From contig OX387192.1 in the NCBI GenBank assembly GCA_947561395.2, forward strand, positions 12,250,221-12,314,220: 64,000 bases of DNA. The letters run 5' to 3'. The position numbers were made by a program, and so were the translations under genes. Of this stretch, positions 22,479 to 34,580 are shown one piece after another. Each line of letters begins with the position of its first letter. Position 1 is the stretch's first letter. The stretch comes from Buxus sempervirens. Its lineage: Eukaryota > Streptophyta > Magnoliopsida > Buxales > Buxaceae. The notes beneath the pieces are model-generated. The model did not search any database. It saw nothing but the letters and a program-made list of their open reading frames with translations, and was not told the DNA's origin.

Positions 22479-25081
22479 TGAAAGGAATCCGACCTAATTC
22501 CTATGGATCGCTAAGAGCAATAATGAAGAAAAATGAACAAAGAAACACACAGATTTTACATGGTTCACCCCAGAATAAGGCTACGTCCACGGCCGCCGAT
22601 TTTCATTATGTCACCAACAGAAGAATACAACGAATAACTACAAGAACAGGGATATACCCTAATACAAAGTGAAATACCCAAAACCCATAATTTGGGCATA
22701 TACCCAAAGCTCGACCAGCGAAACTGTGGCTGAGTGTCCAGTATTATCAGGCTCCACAAACCTCAACAATCTCCCACTTGGAGACTGATGATACCCAAGT
22801 AGTCATCTTCTAGTAACCTTCAACTGACCATCATGAAGCTTTAACATCAATAGGATCCTGTGCAGCGGCAATCCTTATTCAAGCAAGAAGACCAACTAAG
22901 GTAGAGCACTGCCTCAGCTTCTCTTTTGTCACCACCTTCATAAACATATCTGCAGGATTCTTACTTGTATGAATCTTTTCCATCTTGAAAGTTCCACTTT
23001 CCAGGTGCGAACATATGAAGTGGTACCTTACATCAATATGCTTGGTCATTGCATGAAATGCAGAGTTCTTTGCCAAGTGAATAGCACTTTGGCTATCACT
23101 GTATAATATGCAATTTTTCTGCTCCATTCCTAACTCCTCTAGGAATTTTTGTAACCAAATCATCTCCTTGCTGGCTTTTGTAGCTGCTACATATTCTGCT
23201 TCTATAGTAGATAAAGTAACAATTTTCTGCAACCTGGATACCCATGAAACAGCTCCACTTCCAAGAGTAAATATGTAGCCAATAGTGCTCTTCCTTTTAT
23301 CAATATCACCTGCCATGTCTAAGTCAACATATCCCTACAAGCAAAAATCTGATCCTCCATAGTGTAGAACATCATCCACTGTTCCCTTCAGATACTAGTG
23401 TAGAACATCATCCACTGTTCCCTTCAGATACCTCAGTATCCACTTCACTGCTTGCCAGTGTTCTTTGCCTGGATTGTCCATATATCTGCTGACAACCCCC
23501 ACTGCATGAACAATATCTAGCCTGGTGCCAACCATAGCATACATGAGACTCCCTATGGCTGAAGCATAAGGTACTCTTTCCATTGCTTCTCTTCCATTGT
23601 CTTTGGCAATTGTAGTCTTGACAACTTCATACTTGCTGGTAAAGGGGTGCTAGTGGGCTTGGCACCCTCCATGTTGAACTTCTTCAACACTTTTGAGATA
23701 TATTCCTGCTGTGATAATTTCAGCAAACATTTCTTCCTATCTCTTTCAATTCTCATTCCCAGAATTTGTTTGGCTGCACCCAAGTCCTTCATTGAGAATT
23801 CCTATGAAAATTGCTTTTTCAATCTTTCAATTTCAGCCATGTTAGATCCTGCAACTAACATGTCATCCACATACAAAAGCAATATAATATACGAGTCACC
23901 CAAAAATTTAATGTAGCAGCAATGATCTGAGTTGCAATGAATGTACCCATTGCATGCCATGAAGTTATCAAACTTCTTATACCATTGACGTGGGGCTTGC
24001 TTCAATCCATATAAACTCTTCTTGAGTTTACAAACCAGTCCCTCATTGCCTCTTTCTTCATATCCCTGAGGTTGTTGCATGTAAATATCTTCCTCTAAAT
24101 CCCCATGGAGGAATGCAGTCTTCACATCTAGCTGCTCTAGATAAAGATCCTGTGTTGCCACAATATTGAGCACAACTCTAATAGTTGAAAGCTTTACCAC
24201 TGGGCTGAAAATCTCTGTGAAGTCAATTCCAGCCTTTTGTTGGAAGCCTTTCACCACAAGTCTGGCCTTGTATCTCTTGCTTCCATCATGTTCATTTTTC
24301 AACCTGTAGACCCACTTGTTCTGTAATGCTTTCTTGCCTTTAGGTAATTCCACCAAATCCCATGTGTTGTTGGATTCCAATGATCTCATCTCCTCATCCA
24401 TAGCCTCCTCCCACTTAATCTTTGTATCAACCTGCAATGCTTCATCATAACATTCAGGTTCACCATTGTCAGACAGCAATAAATAGGAAAGTGAGGGAGA
24501 ATATCTGGATGGAGGCCTAGAAACCCTGCTCGATCTCCTAACTGTGGTAAGAGGTGACTGAGGATCAACATGCTATGCATTTGGTTCTGACACAACTTCT
24601 TCTTGCTGTACTTGAGTGTTCTTGGATGGAGTATCATCCAACTCTGCAAACTCAGGCTCTAGTTTTTCTGACATTTCTACCTGCTTAGCCATGTCTTTGA
24701 ACATAGAATTCTCATTAAAAATTACATTCCTACTTGTAATGAGTTTTCTGTTTTCATGATCCCAGAGACGATATCCAAACTCATTTACTCCATACCCAAT
24801 AAAAATGCAGATCTTAGATTTAGCATCAGGTTTGGATCTATTTTCCTTTTCAATGTACACATAACAAGTGCAAACAAAAGTTCTGAGATGAGATAAATTT
24901 ACCTCCTTTCCAGTCCAAACTTCCTCTGGCAATCTGCAATCCAGTGATGTAGATGGCCCTCTGTTGATCAAATAAGCAGCGGTATTGATTGCATCTGCTC
25001 AAAATTGCTTAGGTAGACCGGCATTGATTCTCATGCTTCTTGCCCGTTCTGCTAGAGTCCTGCTCATTCTCTCTGCTACGG
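22479..25081 (-). mobile_element. Copia C, minus-oriented half: LTR, RNase H, reverse transcriptase, part of integrase
   Basis: A 290-bp LTR in reverse orientation (22479-22768) has the same length and ends as the LTR of Copia B and differs from it at about 11 bases. Reading the minus strand from the right come the end of the integrase (25080-24900), a variable linker, reverse transcriptase (about 24480-23750, YVDDMLVAGS), RNase H (23316-22879, DKRKSTIGYIFTLG) and a purine tract next to the LTR. The outer right end is not an LTR. About 170 bp of integrase sequence is present in both B and C. Broken, with several breaks. Confidence 0.82.
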
Positions 25082-25319
25082 CATTGATGTCAGTTAACAT
25101 TTTGTTCGAGATGCTATTTCCAAAAAGGATACAATAGTGAAGAAGATCGCAACCGCAGACAATCCAGCGGATATGCTCACGAAGCCTATTCCTGTGGCTC
25201 AGTTCAAGCATTGCTTGGACTTAATTAGAATTTGCACTCAGTGATTGCCCTCAGGGGATGTGGAGGAGGCATCAGAAGTTCAATTCGTCTTTGGGAGATC
25301 TCAAGCCAAGGTGGAGATT

Positions 25320-25746
25320 TGTTGAAATATGGCTTGAGAAGTCAACAATTGTGGCTTCAAGAAAGTCAAAAATGGTGGCTGGTTTATGGCAACCATCAAC
25401 TGCCAACCACCACCCACAGTTAATGCCATTTATGGTAGCTACTAGCTACCAACCACCTCATTTAATACCTATGAAGCTCACCTATAAATAGGAGAGCTTC
25501 TAAGCATTCCAAGATCATCTCAGAGTGAAGAAATACATAGTGTGTTTGTGTGAGAACATTAGGTGTATTGGTTCGGGGTTTGAGAGTTTTTTATTCTTGT
25601 AACACTATATTATTCATAGTGAATACTTTTGATCCTCTCCATCGTAGATGTAGGCAAATTTCCGAACCACGTAAATATTGTGTTCCTGTGTGATTGTTAT
25701 TTATTCTTTCCTAATTGTCTATCTACGATCCTGATTATTCACAACA
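25320..25746 (+). repeat. 3' LTR of Copia A, 427 bp
   Basis: The LTR begins TGTTGAAATATGG directly after the purine-rich CCAAGGTGGAGATT and ends TATTCACAACA. Its last 67 bases match the 5' LTR remnant at 16359-16425. A TATAAATAGG box near 25483 fits an LTR promoter. Confidence 0.85.
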
Positions 25747-27081
25747 GAACACAATGATGGCTAGGTGCTAAACAAAGAAATGAGACTGAAAAAACAACTC
25801 TTCACTTTGCAATAGCTTAAGATCTTGCATTATCAAATACCATCTTCCTGAAGACAAGTGGCCATCTAGCAATCCTCAAGAGAAGACCAAGCTGCAGCTA
25901 ATTTGAAGTTTTTGCTCTTAGGAAGAATGAGTTATCTACTTCAAGTAGAACGTCTAACTTCGCAACATAGATTGATAGTGTCCATGTTTGTATTAGGAGA
26001 GAGAATACATATTAAAAAGACCAAAAACTAATTATTGCAGAACCAAAGGGGAAAAATTAGTGACTTTAAAAGATAAATAAATAATAAAGAAAACAAGGAC
26101 TTAGAAATGAAAATTAACAATATGGCCTATGGTGTTTTACGGTTGGGGATGAAGGAACTATCATGCCTTGGACCCGGATTTACTCATTAAAATAAACCAA
26201 AATCCAAGGTGTAGATCTTTTGGGCTCAAACCGACTAATATCTAGACAAAAATAATTAAATATAATTAATTATTGCATTGAAGTACGCTAACAAAATTCA
26301 AATTTTAACAAATTTTATTAATAACCTTAAAATGCGGAAATATGAATCAAAGAAACCAACATCCAACTAATAACATTTCTGGATAAAAGAAATCCAACTA
26401 AACTCTCACAACTCACAAAACATCAAAATAAACCTCAATAAGATAACAACCTATACGTCCGCCATGGAAAAATAAAATCAACTCCTAACTTCTAATATGA
26501 TCCAGCTAATGAAAAATAAAATCCTACCTAAGACAAAAGTAGTCGTTTGGATTCTCCTGAACTATATCTGTATCCCCGAGATGCTCTACCCCGTCAAGTG
26601 CATCCTCACTAAGAAGATTTGAAAATAAAATATTTGAAAATGGCGGTGTGGGATATGAAATCCTAGTAGGTAGAAACATGCATGAAATAAAACAGTCCAA
26701 TATACTTTTCCAAATACTGTTTCATGAATCTCAATAAAATAGCAATACTAACCCGATAAATATGAAACCATATACAGTAGAAAGAAATCAACAAGTATTT
26801 ACCAAAGCCAAACAGAAACAATATCATATAATCCAAACTAGTAAAAATAATGACTGCACAAGACTCATGAAATGTGGCTACTTTGAAAGATCAAACCTAG
26901 CCCAATCGCCACCTCATGCCTTGTGTGCGAAGCAAGCCTATTCAAGATTTCAAACATCTTATTGCGGAGCACCCAACTAATCATAGATGGGTTGGTGAGT
27001 ACAATCCAGTCAAGAACAACTACAACATATCCAAATAAGAGAACAACTGCAACCTCATCTTATTGCGGAGCACCATCATGA
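25747..27081. other. No gene seen; AT-rich repeat-like region
   Basis: No domain is recognisable. A short direct repeat CTTATTGCGGAGCACC occurs near 26959 and 27059. The stretch around 26530-26610 can be read openly on the minus strand for about 28 codons but resembles nothing known to me. Composition resembles decayed LTR sequence, without provable ends. Confidence 0.35.
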
Positions 27082-27626
27082 TTTTTTTTTTGACAAGTGA
27101 CGAAAATTACATTGATTAAAAAAGATATAAGGGTACAAGAAGAAGCATCATAAGAACGGGTGCCAAGAATAGAAGCACCACTAGAACGGAAACACACTAT
27201 ACATGCAAACATGATGAAATATCACCAAAGACTAGGGAGGGACTAATAGCTCCAATCTTAGCTAATCTGTCTGCAACATCATTAGCCACTCTAGGCACGT
27301 GTTCGAATGAGACATTCAAATCCCACACTAAAGAGCAACCTAGACAAACCAACTGTAAGTATCTCCAAGGTCATGAGACCTCTCTATTCATCCATCCCAC
27401 AATGTTGGCTGCATCCCCCTCAACAGCAACCTCCCTAATGCCCAAAGTATGAATATGTCGTAATCTAGTAATAAGAGCAAGAAGTTCAGTACGGGTGGAG
27501 TCACCTACTCCAATAGGCCCTCGGAAAGCAAAGATAACCTCACTCGTATAAATCCTGAATACTCCTCCAACCCCCGACTATCTGAGATTCCCCAATGAGC
27601 ATCCATCAAAATTAAGTTTGATGATC
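27082..27626 (-). mobile_element. 5'-truncated LINE: RNase H domain and poly(A) tail
   Basis: The minus strand ends in a poly(A) tract (27091-27082). Upstream it encodes a type-1 RNase H: KLNFDGCSLGN, a GVGGVFR strand, STRTELLALI, AVEGDAANIVGW and VADRLAKIG, covering the known D-E-D-D acidic positions. One in-frame stop is visible near the GGGV region. The fragment interrupts the gag of the Copia at 27627-29083, so it inserted there and is younger than that Copia. Plant L1 lineages with a C-terminal RNase H are known. Confidence 0.75.
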
Positions 27627-29083
27627 CAATGTAGCCAATCTTTGTTCTTCCTGCAGCAACTCTCCAAGACAAACATCCAATGTAGGAACTGGATTTCGGT
27701 TTAATAGCCGAGCCCGTGTAGCCTCATATTCTGGCCTTAATTTCATCAGAAACTGGTCACACCTACTCTCCTCATGAGCTGTCTGAAGTGCGGACAGCGC
27801 CTCCTTGGGTACCTTAGCATGTATAATACTCGAATATTCGCTCCACAAGTTCAAGGAACCAGAATAATAGTGCTCAGTAGAAAGGTTACCTGGACTAAAA
27901 TTTGCTATCTCCAATTCCAATTGAAAACAGCGTGCATTATTGTCATGATTATATATCCACCCAAGATATTCCCACATCTCTTTAGCTGTAGAAAATGACC
28001 TCAAGTTGTTCACCATATGGGGTTCAATGGACCCCAACAGCCAAGAGAAAATACGTGCATCCTTTGCCGTCCATGGACCAAGTTCCTTGGTGTCTTTGGA
28101 GTTGAAGACGTCCCATCAATATGTCCCCACAATTCCTTTCCTTTCACGAACATCTTAAACTGAAACACCCAACTATGATAGTTCTTGCCATTGCAATGAA
28201 CAATAGAATTTTCTCTAGACATTGTGAAGACAGAAATAGCCCAAAAAACACACCGTAAAGAACCTGAAAACTGAGAACCAACCTCCAAATAACCTGAGAA
28301 GATCAAGAATCAATGATCTCTAAGAGCCCAGCAGCAAAGAAACCCCAAAGGAACTCCAAGATAAGAGCCCAAAAGCAAAGAAACCCCAAAGGAACTCCAA
28401 GATAGCACCACATATGTGCTGCTGCAACCACTAGGAAAACGAGAACCCAAAACTGGGCTTGACTCCAAGAGCCCCTAGGGCTAGATTCGAGAAAACCAAA
28501 GAAAAACTAGAAAGCTTGTAAACTATAGGTTCTAAACACAAGCTCCAACACCATATCAAATTGGCTGAATGTTGAATGCCTCTCACCATTGTGAGAATTT
28601 CATTAAATAGAAAAAATCTAGTAGCTATACATGGGAACTATATATATAGAAATCTAGATATACACGACTGTACATTTACAGATATACATTTTTTTTTTTT
28701 ATAAGTGATGAAATTTTATAAAAATAAAAGGAGGGTACAAGTCTAAAAGCAATACAAGAGTACCAAAAGAAAGGGCACCTTCAAAAGAAAGTATACTAAC
28801 TATGCATACATACACCAATATCCCCAAATTCTAGAGATTGACTTCTAGAAAGTCTACTAGCTTTGTCATGCATACAGCCATACATGACAAAGCTAAGAAA
28901 GGAAAAACCAATATGTACAGCTGATGTAAATAATGTAAGGAAGATTGACATCCCTCTTCAAATCTATACAGCTACACATGCCAATCTTAGATCAAATCTG
29001 TACAGCTATACATGCCAATCTAAGATCAAATCTGTACAGCTATCATAGAACCTAGCCAATCATAGCATCTGCCCATTCTATTG
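27627..29083 (-). mobile_element. Copia E: gag and 5' LTR, incomplete
   Basis: Minus-strand gag starts at 28222 (MSRENSIVHCNGKNYHSW) and runs left to the LINE junction at about 27627; WEYLGWIYNHDNNARCFQLE and YYSGSLNLWSEY mark the Copia gag family shared with the element at 52301. A tRNA-Met-like primer site lies near 28540-28565. The LTR is taken as about 28575-29083, starting TGTCAATAG on the minus strand, and contains three copies of a ~36-bp repeat with AGCTGTACAGATTTGATC (28957-29050). A 41-bp duplication occurs at 28322-28404. No polymerase genes are seen. Broken. Confidence 0.65.
28690..28862 (-). mobile_element. Short LINE 3' tail inserted in the Copia E LTR
   Basis: A T-run at 28690-28700, followed by ATAAGTGATGAAATTTTATAA, is the reverse of the poly(A) end seen on other LINEs here. 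Only about 170 bp is present and no protein is encoded. The inner boundary is uncertain. Confidence 0.5.
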
Positions 29084-30034
29084 ACATGTATGATTCATAA
29101 AAGAGGGTCAATATGTCAGCTTTTTTTTTGCTAGTGGTTATCCTTGAATGAGAAATAATTTATGACTCCAAGTAATTCAAGGAAAGGAGAGTGAGAGAAA
29201 CAAACTGATGATGTTTCCCATTCCAAAAGCTCAACGCAAATCAATACAATATAACAAGTACTGAACCCTGTCAATTGATATTATGGATCATGAACCAAAA
29301 CAGTCAAGTTCAAACGGTAACTATGAAGTCATTACATTGAGTTTTTTCTCCTTAATAGTTACATCAATGTATATATATGAAACAAAATACAGGTATCGAT
29401 TGTAGAATGCACACACATAAGTCAAGGTTCGACAATATTAACATTTATTAATGGTTGGTCATCTTCATCAGAAGCATACTCTATTTCATCCAAGAACACA
29501 AGGCAAATATGGGAGAGTGAAGTCAAAGAAAAAAACTACATATTCTCAACACCTCTGATCTGAGTATATCAATATAGTGGTATCATACCTCCTAACGAAA
29601 TTTGTAAATTAACTTAGCTACATAGGGAACCATGGAAGTTTCATGCACACATCTTTATTATGGCAAAGGGACGACTTCATCCCAATTTCCCTTCCTAATA
29701 TAATTATCTTCTAGTCTTGCTATTTTAAGTTTTTGTGTTCAAATTGGATTTTGATCCAGCAAGCCAGTTCAACTAAATCAATGGAAGGCACGAATAAACG
29801 ATAAAATATTTAAGGCCAACAATATCAACATGTTGAACAGGAATGGGTACATAAAAATAGGATTGTTCAACTAGAAAAGCTAGGTCAAATATTTGTAGGA
29901 TCCAATATCAAATTTATACTTAATTCTTCAGAGAATAAGTTTTGGTCATCAATATATATGGCTACAAACAAAAACGTCATCCTTAAATAGGAACGAAGAC
30001 ATAAATAGAATCAAAATTTCGAAAAAGATGATAC
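29084..30034. other. No gene seen; probable intron or flank of the kinase gene
   Basis: AT-rich single-copy-looking sequence without domains. The segment begins right after the splice donor of the exon at 30035-30148 when read on the minus strand. I looked for the next ITPK4 exon (expected to continue in phase 0 with an AIVF-like start) and did not find it. Confidence 0.4.
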
Positions 30035-30148
30035 CATATTGTGAGCATCAGCTACACCACAAGCAATTTGTGGTTTAACAATACTAGGAAGAGACAGTGA
30101 AGCTTGTTGTAGTCTTTCAGAAAAACTAGGGTCATTAAAATTATCAAC
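30035..30148 (-). CDS. ITPK4: ITPK4-like inositol trisphosphate 5/6-kinase, exon encoding the ATP-binding lysine region
   Basis: The exon is 114 bp, 38 codons in phase 0, read VDNFNDPSFSERL through SLPSIVKPQIACGVADAHNM. It is bounded by a good acceptor (TATGCAG, with a long T-rich tract from the A-run at 30190-30235) and a donor ATG followed by GTATCA. The motif IVKPQxACGVADAH is, to my knowledge, characteristic of plant ITPK4-type kinases; in ITPK1-type enzymes the matching stretch is AKPLVADGSAKSH. The lysine belongs to the ATP-grasp nucleotide site. These enzymes phosphorylate inositol 1,3,4-trisphosphate at the 5- or 6-position in the cytosol. Codon frame is clean. The gene is partial in this window. 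Confidence 0.78.
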
Positions 30149-30924
30149 CTGCATATGTAGGCACCAAACAGAACTACAGCAATGGAAAACACAACAAAAA
30201 AAAACAAAAAACAAAAAACAAAAAAAAAAAAAAAGGTGAAGGATAAAACACGCTGAAGCATAACCATTGACGCAAAAATTATTAAATAAAATACAACTAG
30301 ATAAATGTTTGAGAAATATACTAACATCCACATAAATGTGAACACATAAAAGTAAATGTCCTGATGTATGCATACTACATATGCATGTGAGGGCAAGACT
30401 TTATTATATTATGCTACCAACCAATTTGCATGTGTTCCATACTATGGTGAAGGCATGTTATATACTGATTATTGGTATAAGATTAAACATCCCTTATTTT
30501 GCTATCAACTCAATTGGAACTTTCTATCCTTTTTCACTAGTTTTGAGTCCAATTTTACCCCTAGTTCTAGGTGCCAATAAGCTTAGGCAAAGTAGGAAAC
30601 AAGATGAAATCAAACCAGTCATGGAAGTTTATGATATGTATAATACACACATGACCTACAACTAAAAAACTGAATTTGATTTTCATGCAAGATATATATA
30701 TAAACATAAACACAGATCTATGATCCCATCCCATATATTTTGGATTGCTCGTGGACAAATTGATGAAGTTGTTTTCAAAAGGAGAAACCACTATTATTTG
30801 CAGAAAACGGGACATTGAAAAACAAAATTTAGAGAATTAAAATGCTAACAGATAACTGGAGGATTATATAAGAATCCAATTATTTGAACATTAGGTTGCA
30901 TCACTCATCCATAAGAAAGACATA

Positions 30925-32542
30925 TTAAAGTGGCATTGGTCACGAAAAGTCTACAAATTAAAATGGGATGGAAGGCTTTGCATGGGTACAGCTTATGGTC
31001 AGATTTTATGCGTGCCAAATACTGTGCAACGAGGCAATTCCAAATTCTTCAAGAAAGGAGTGGAAGCACAAAAATATGGAAAGCAATCCTAAAGGTGAAA
31101 GAGGTTATTTTAGACAACACGGTTTGGTCTATTGAAGAAGGTAAAGTCAGCTTCTGGTTTGATCATTGGTCTCACTTAGGTAAGCTGGTGGATTATGTTC
31201 AAGAGGAGGTTATTCCATTTCCTGAGTTTCAGGTAATTGATTTTATTAATTCGTCTGGTTCATGGAATATTGATCTTCTCAATGACTCAATGAAGTTCTT
31301 CCTCAAGATGTTGTTTCTAAAATCATTGACATTCATTACCGCCCATCTCATCTAAAGGATAAACCACTTTGGAAAGCACTTTCCTCAGGTATTTTTTCCA
31401 CTTTCTCTACTTGGAATATAATCAGAAATCGTGGCAATACTTTTGCACGGAGCAAAAGAATCTGGGTTAATTTTATACCAAATAAAATTGCTGTTTTTTT
31501 CTAGAAAGTTTTGAGGGGGGCTTTGTCTACAGATGACCGGGTTCAAAGTAGTGGAATTCAGATGTGTTCTCAGTGTAATTGTTGTTCAAACCAGAGAATA
31601 GAGTCCTTGAATCACCTTTTCTCGTTTGGTAAAATTGCCAGATCAGTTTGGGAATACTTTGCAAATCGGTTTAATTTCCAATTTCACCCTCTTCATGATC
31701 TGGCATCAAAAGTATCTTTTTGGTTTAATGTGCAATCTAATGATCAGTATGGTTTATTATTCAAAGCTATTCCATTATTAATTTATTGGGAGATATGGAT
31801 ATCAAGATGCAAGAGCAGATTTGAAGAAATTCCCATGTCAACAAGCCAAATTACCAGCAATGTCTATCACTGGCTCCAAGAAATTTCTTATCTCACTAAG
31901 CCATCCAGTAATTGCAAGCCTCAAGGAGCATTGGTTCTAGAACAAATGAATTTGTTCTCTCCATACATTAGACCACCAAAAACTCATTTTGTTCGCTGGT
32001 TAAGACAAAGGAATTCTTCAATAATTTTGAATGTGGATGGAGCTTCAAAAGGAAATCCAGGAATTTCTGGAGGGGGTGGTGTTATTCGTAACTCAACAGG
32101 TTTGTTCATTGTTGCATTTTCAGCTTATTATGAATTTCAATCTAATCTCTTGGCTGAATTGTTTCCTTTAAGGGATGGGCTTCGTATGGCAGACAGTTAT
32201 GGTTTCCATGATCTGGTCATTGAGTCTGATTCAAAGGTTTTTGTTGATATTGTAAATGGGTTGGATTCTGTTCCATGGAAATTTTTGATCTGGTGGAAAG
32301 AGATCAAAGGAAGGCTTAGCATTGCTAATCGCATTGTGCAGCATGTTTATAGGGAAGCAAATACTGTAGCTGATGCTCTTGCTAATGAAGGTTGTGCTCA
32401 TTCTTCCAAGTGTCTTTATGAGTCTCTTAATGTTCTTCCATCCAAGGTTAAAAATTGTTTGTTTCAGGATAGAACTGGTTTATATGCCTTTATGCAATAG
32501 TTCTTTCCAATTTTTGTTTTGCAAGGGTAAGGCCCTATATCT

Positions 32543-32574
<32 letters not shown>

Positions 32575-32699
32575 ATTCTTGTGTAATTTGTTTCTTGGAA
32601 TTAATATACAGGTCAGGGTCTGCCTCAACCCTCCTCCCACCGTTGGAGTGCCACTAAGGTTATTCCTGCCTTAGTGGGTTTTCTTTAAAAAAAAAAAAA
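30925..32699 (+). mobile_element. 5'-truncated LINE with zf-RVT and RNase H
   Basis: It starts inside the region after the reverse transcriptase (KMGWKALHGYSLWSDFMRAKYC; SFWFDHWS), then a zf-RVT segment with MCSQCNCCSNQRIESLNHLF (31560). The C-terminal RNase H (32020-32420) has ILNVDGASKGNPGISGGGG, LLAELFPLRDGL, VIESDSKVFVD and EANTVADALANEG, so all four acidic positions are present. The frame from 31511 to 32500 is open for 329 codons; a frame change and a stop lie upstream. The 3' UTR has a run of 29 C (32543-32571) and ends in poly(A) at 32687-32699. It is antisense to the kinase gene. Confidence 0.85.
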
Positions 32700-33434
32700 G
32701 AATGTTTAAGCGAAGAGGTGATATATAAATGATGTGTTGTACTAAATAATCTAAAAGCTAAAGTCTATAAGATAACAAATAGTCCAACTCAGACATATGG
32801 AACATAATTTTGGACATAGCAAAACATTCATAGGAGCATATAGGAGATAAAGGTGTTAAGCATAAAATACATAGGTCAGTATCTGCCTAATTCCTTCTAA
32901 TGTAGAGATTTTCCCAAAAACCTAAAAAACTTAAAAACAAGCATAAGATCAACATAGAACGGAAGCACAACATCAATTAGCCTCCGCAGGTGACCAGAAA
33001 TATTTCCAATATATGATTAGGGTTTGTGGAGAGAGACACGTGGTCACATTTGTGAGAAGATTTGAGATGGCTAAAATTTAATGATCCAAAAAACAATATT
33101 ACTGACTGGAGATATAGCTTTTGATAGGTTAGAATGGTGTAATAGGATTAGTGTCATCAACCCCAAAAAGATGGGATTATTTGTTGTTATGGTGGTTGTT
33201 GTACTTGTGGTGCTATAAAAACACTCCTCATGTGGTCCCGGAACACACCCCGATACCTGAAGGTCCTTGGTTAACTAAAGAACATCCCTCGAAATTGACC
33301 TTGAAGGTACCAACCTCAAGATCCCTCCATCTAGCTACCCCTACCTACAATCCAGCTGAAAAGAAAGTAAAGGATACTGTGTTGATTGGTCAGTTGAAGG
33401 AGAGGATCTATGAATTAACTGCCACACTATAATA
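32700..33434. other. No gene recognised
   Basis: A 93-codon open frame at 33151-33432 (plus) reads WWLLYLWCYKNTPHVVPEHTP, which I cannot place; it may be part of an older hAT or other repeat that continues into 33435. Nothing else stands out. Confidence 0.3.
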
Positions 33435-34266
33435 GATTTATTGCGTAATGAGGATAGTCGATATGGATGCCAATTTTGCTATACCTTCTATCTGATTATC
33501 TACAGACGTGTAAGGCACACAAAGAATCAGACTAAGACTGCTTCTCCAAAGTCACACTAATGGGTCTATAAGATTATTGTTTCCTGGTGATATAACATCT
33601 GGTCACAGTTCAAGTGAGTGTCTATTTTAAAATTTTAATGTTCAATTTAGTCAAACTTGCATTATAAGTATACTTGTATGTAATAGCGTAAAACTAATAA
33701 TTCTTTTATTAATAACTAAATTAATTGATTTAGTGAACATGCAGATCATTAGAAAATAAGGGTAATTTAGTAACTACAGGAAGAAACCAATTTCTAATTT
33801 AATTGGAAGTTCTTTTATTGTTATATTTTTCAAGAACTTAATTGAATAGAAATAGGACTGTATGACTGGAATTAAAGGGACAAGAGTACTTTAAAAAAAA
33901 ATTTATTGAAGAGGATTAAAATAGTCTTTTAAGTTAAATTAATTTGGCAAGGAAAAGTGGTGTACACAAGTTACTAAGAGTATATTTGTAAACTTACTTA
34001 AATTACAGAAAGCCCTAAAGACACATAAGTGATAAAATACAAAGAGATTCTAGTATTGTTTATTTTTCTGAAGTGGACAATTGGAAGAGAGGAGAAAACC
34101 ATGCAGTCAGCTGTAAAAGAAGAAATCTGATTTTTCTTGAGATTCAACTACAGAAAACCGGTTCCAGCTGTTGAGGAAGGTGGTTTTCTTCATTCTTAGT
34201 TACTCTTGGAGACCATAGCTAAACCTAGAGGTATATTCTTGATGCTTTATCCTGCTGAAATAATAG

Positions 34267-34580
34267 TCTCTTAGGGTTTCTGCTATGATTAAAAACTCAG
34301 ATTGAGAGAATATCTTATCGTTTCTGCTGTGATTGAAAATTCAAATTGATAGAAATCTGTTAGTGTTTCTACTCTTACAAAATATTCAGATTTATAGAAA
34401 TCTATTATGGTTTCTGCTGTGATTAAAAGTTCAGATTGATAGAATCTCTTAGGGTTTATTCTGTAATTAAAAATTCAGATTTAGCGAATCTGTTATGGTT
34501 TCTGTTGTGATTAAGAATTCAAATTGATAGATTCTGCTACAGGTTTCTGCTATGATTAAAAAATTTAGGTTGATAGGTAT
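34267..34580. repeat. Tandem array, seven copies of a ~44-bp unit
   Basis: Units begin TCTSTTAKGGTTTCTG and continue TGATTAAAAATTCAGATTGATAGAA. Starts are at 34267, 34313, 34356, 34401, 34445, 34489 and 34533, so spacing is 43-46 bp. Copies have drifted by several bases each. A looser threefold repeat follows at about 34600-34900 (motifs TTATAACC, TCTCA and ATCCCAA). No coding potential. Confidence 0.75.

Larger units (their letters stand above)
16359..25746 (+). mobile_element. Copia retrotransposon A, Tork/Tnt1-like, broken and split by another Copia
   Basis: A short remnant of the 5' LTR (16359-16425) is followed by a primer site CTGGTATCAGAG complementary to initiator-Met tRNA. In order come gag (from 16469) with a CCHC knuckle near 17155, protease around VLDSGCSYHM (17330), a pre-integrase zinc region and integrase (17740-18490), reverse transcriptase (18880-19480) and RNase H (from about 19790, resuming after the insertion at 25082). 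A purine tract precedes the intact-looking 3' LTR at 25320. Family resemblance is to TNT 1-94 polyproteins. The copy is broken, with several breaks across its frames. The two LTR ends differ at 4 of 67 comparable bases, suggesting an insertion a few million years old. Confidence 0.88.

Noticed and set aside
28957-29050. CRISPR-like array (repeated ~36-bp units)
   Set aside because: This is plant nuclear DNA; there are three direct repeats without unique spacers inside a Copia LTR.
30011-30396. Overlapping long minus-strand frames rich in F, L and C around the kinase exon
   Set aside because: They read through the T-rich splice tract; only 30035-30148 has exon signals and family similarity.
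33151-33432. 93-codon open frame as a small gene
   Set aside because: Composition is odd (WWLLYLWCYKNT), there is no family match, and it borders hAT relic sequence, so it is not reported as a gene.
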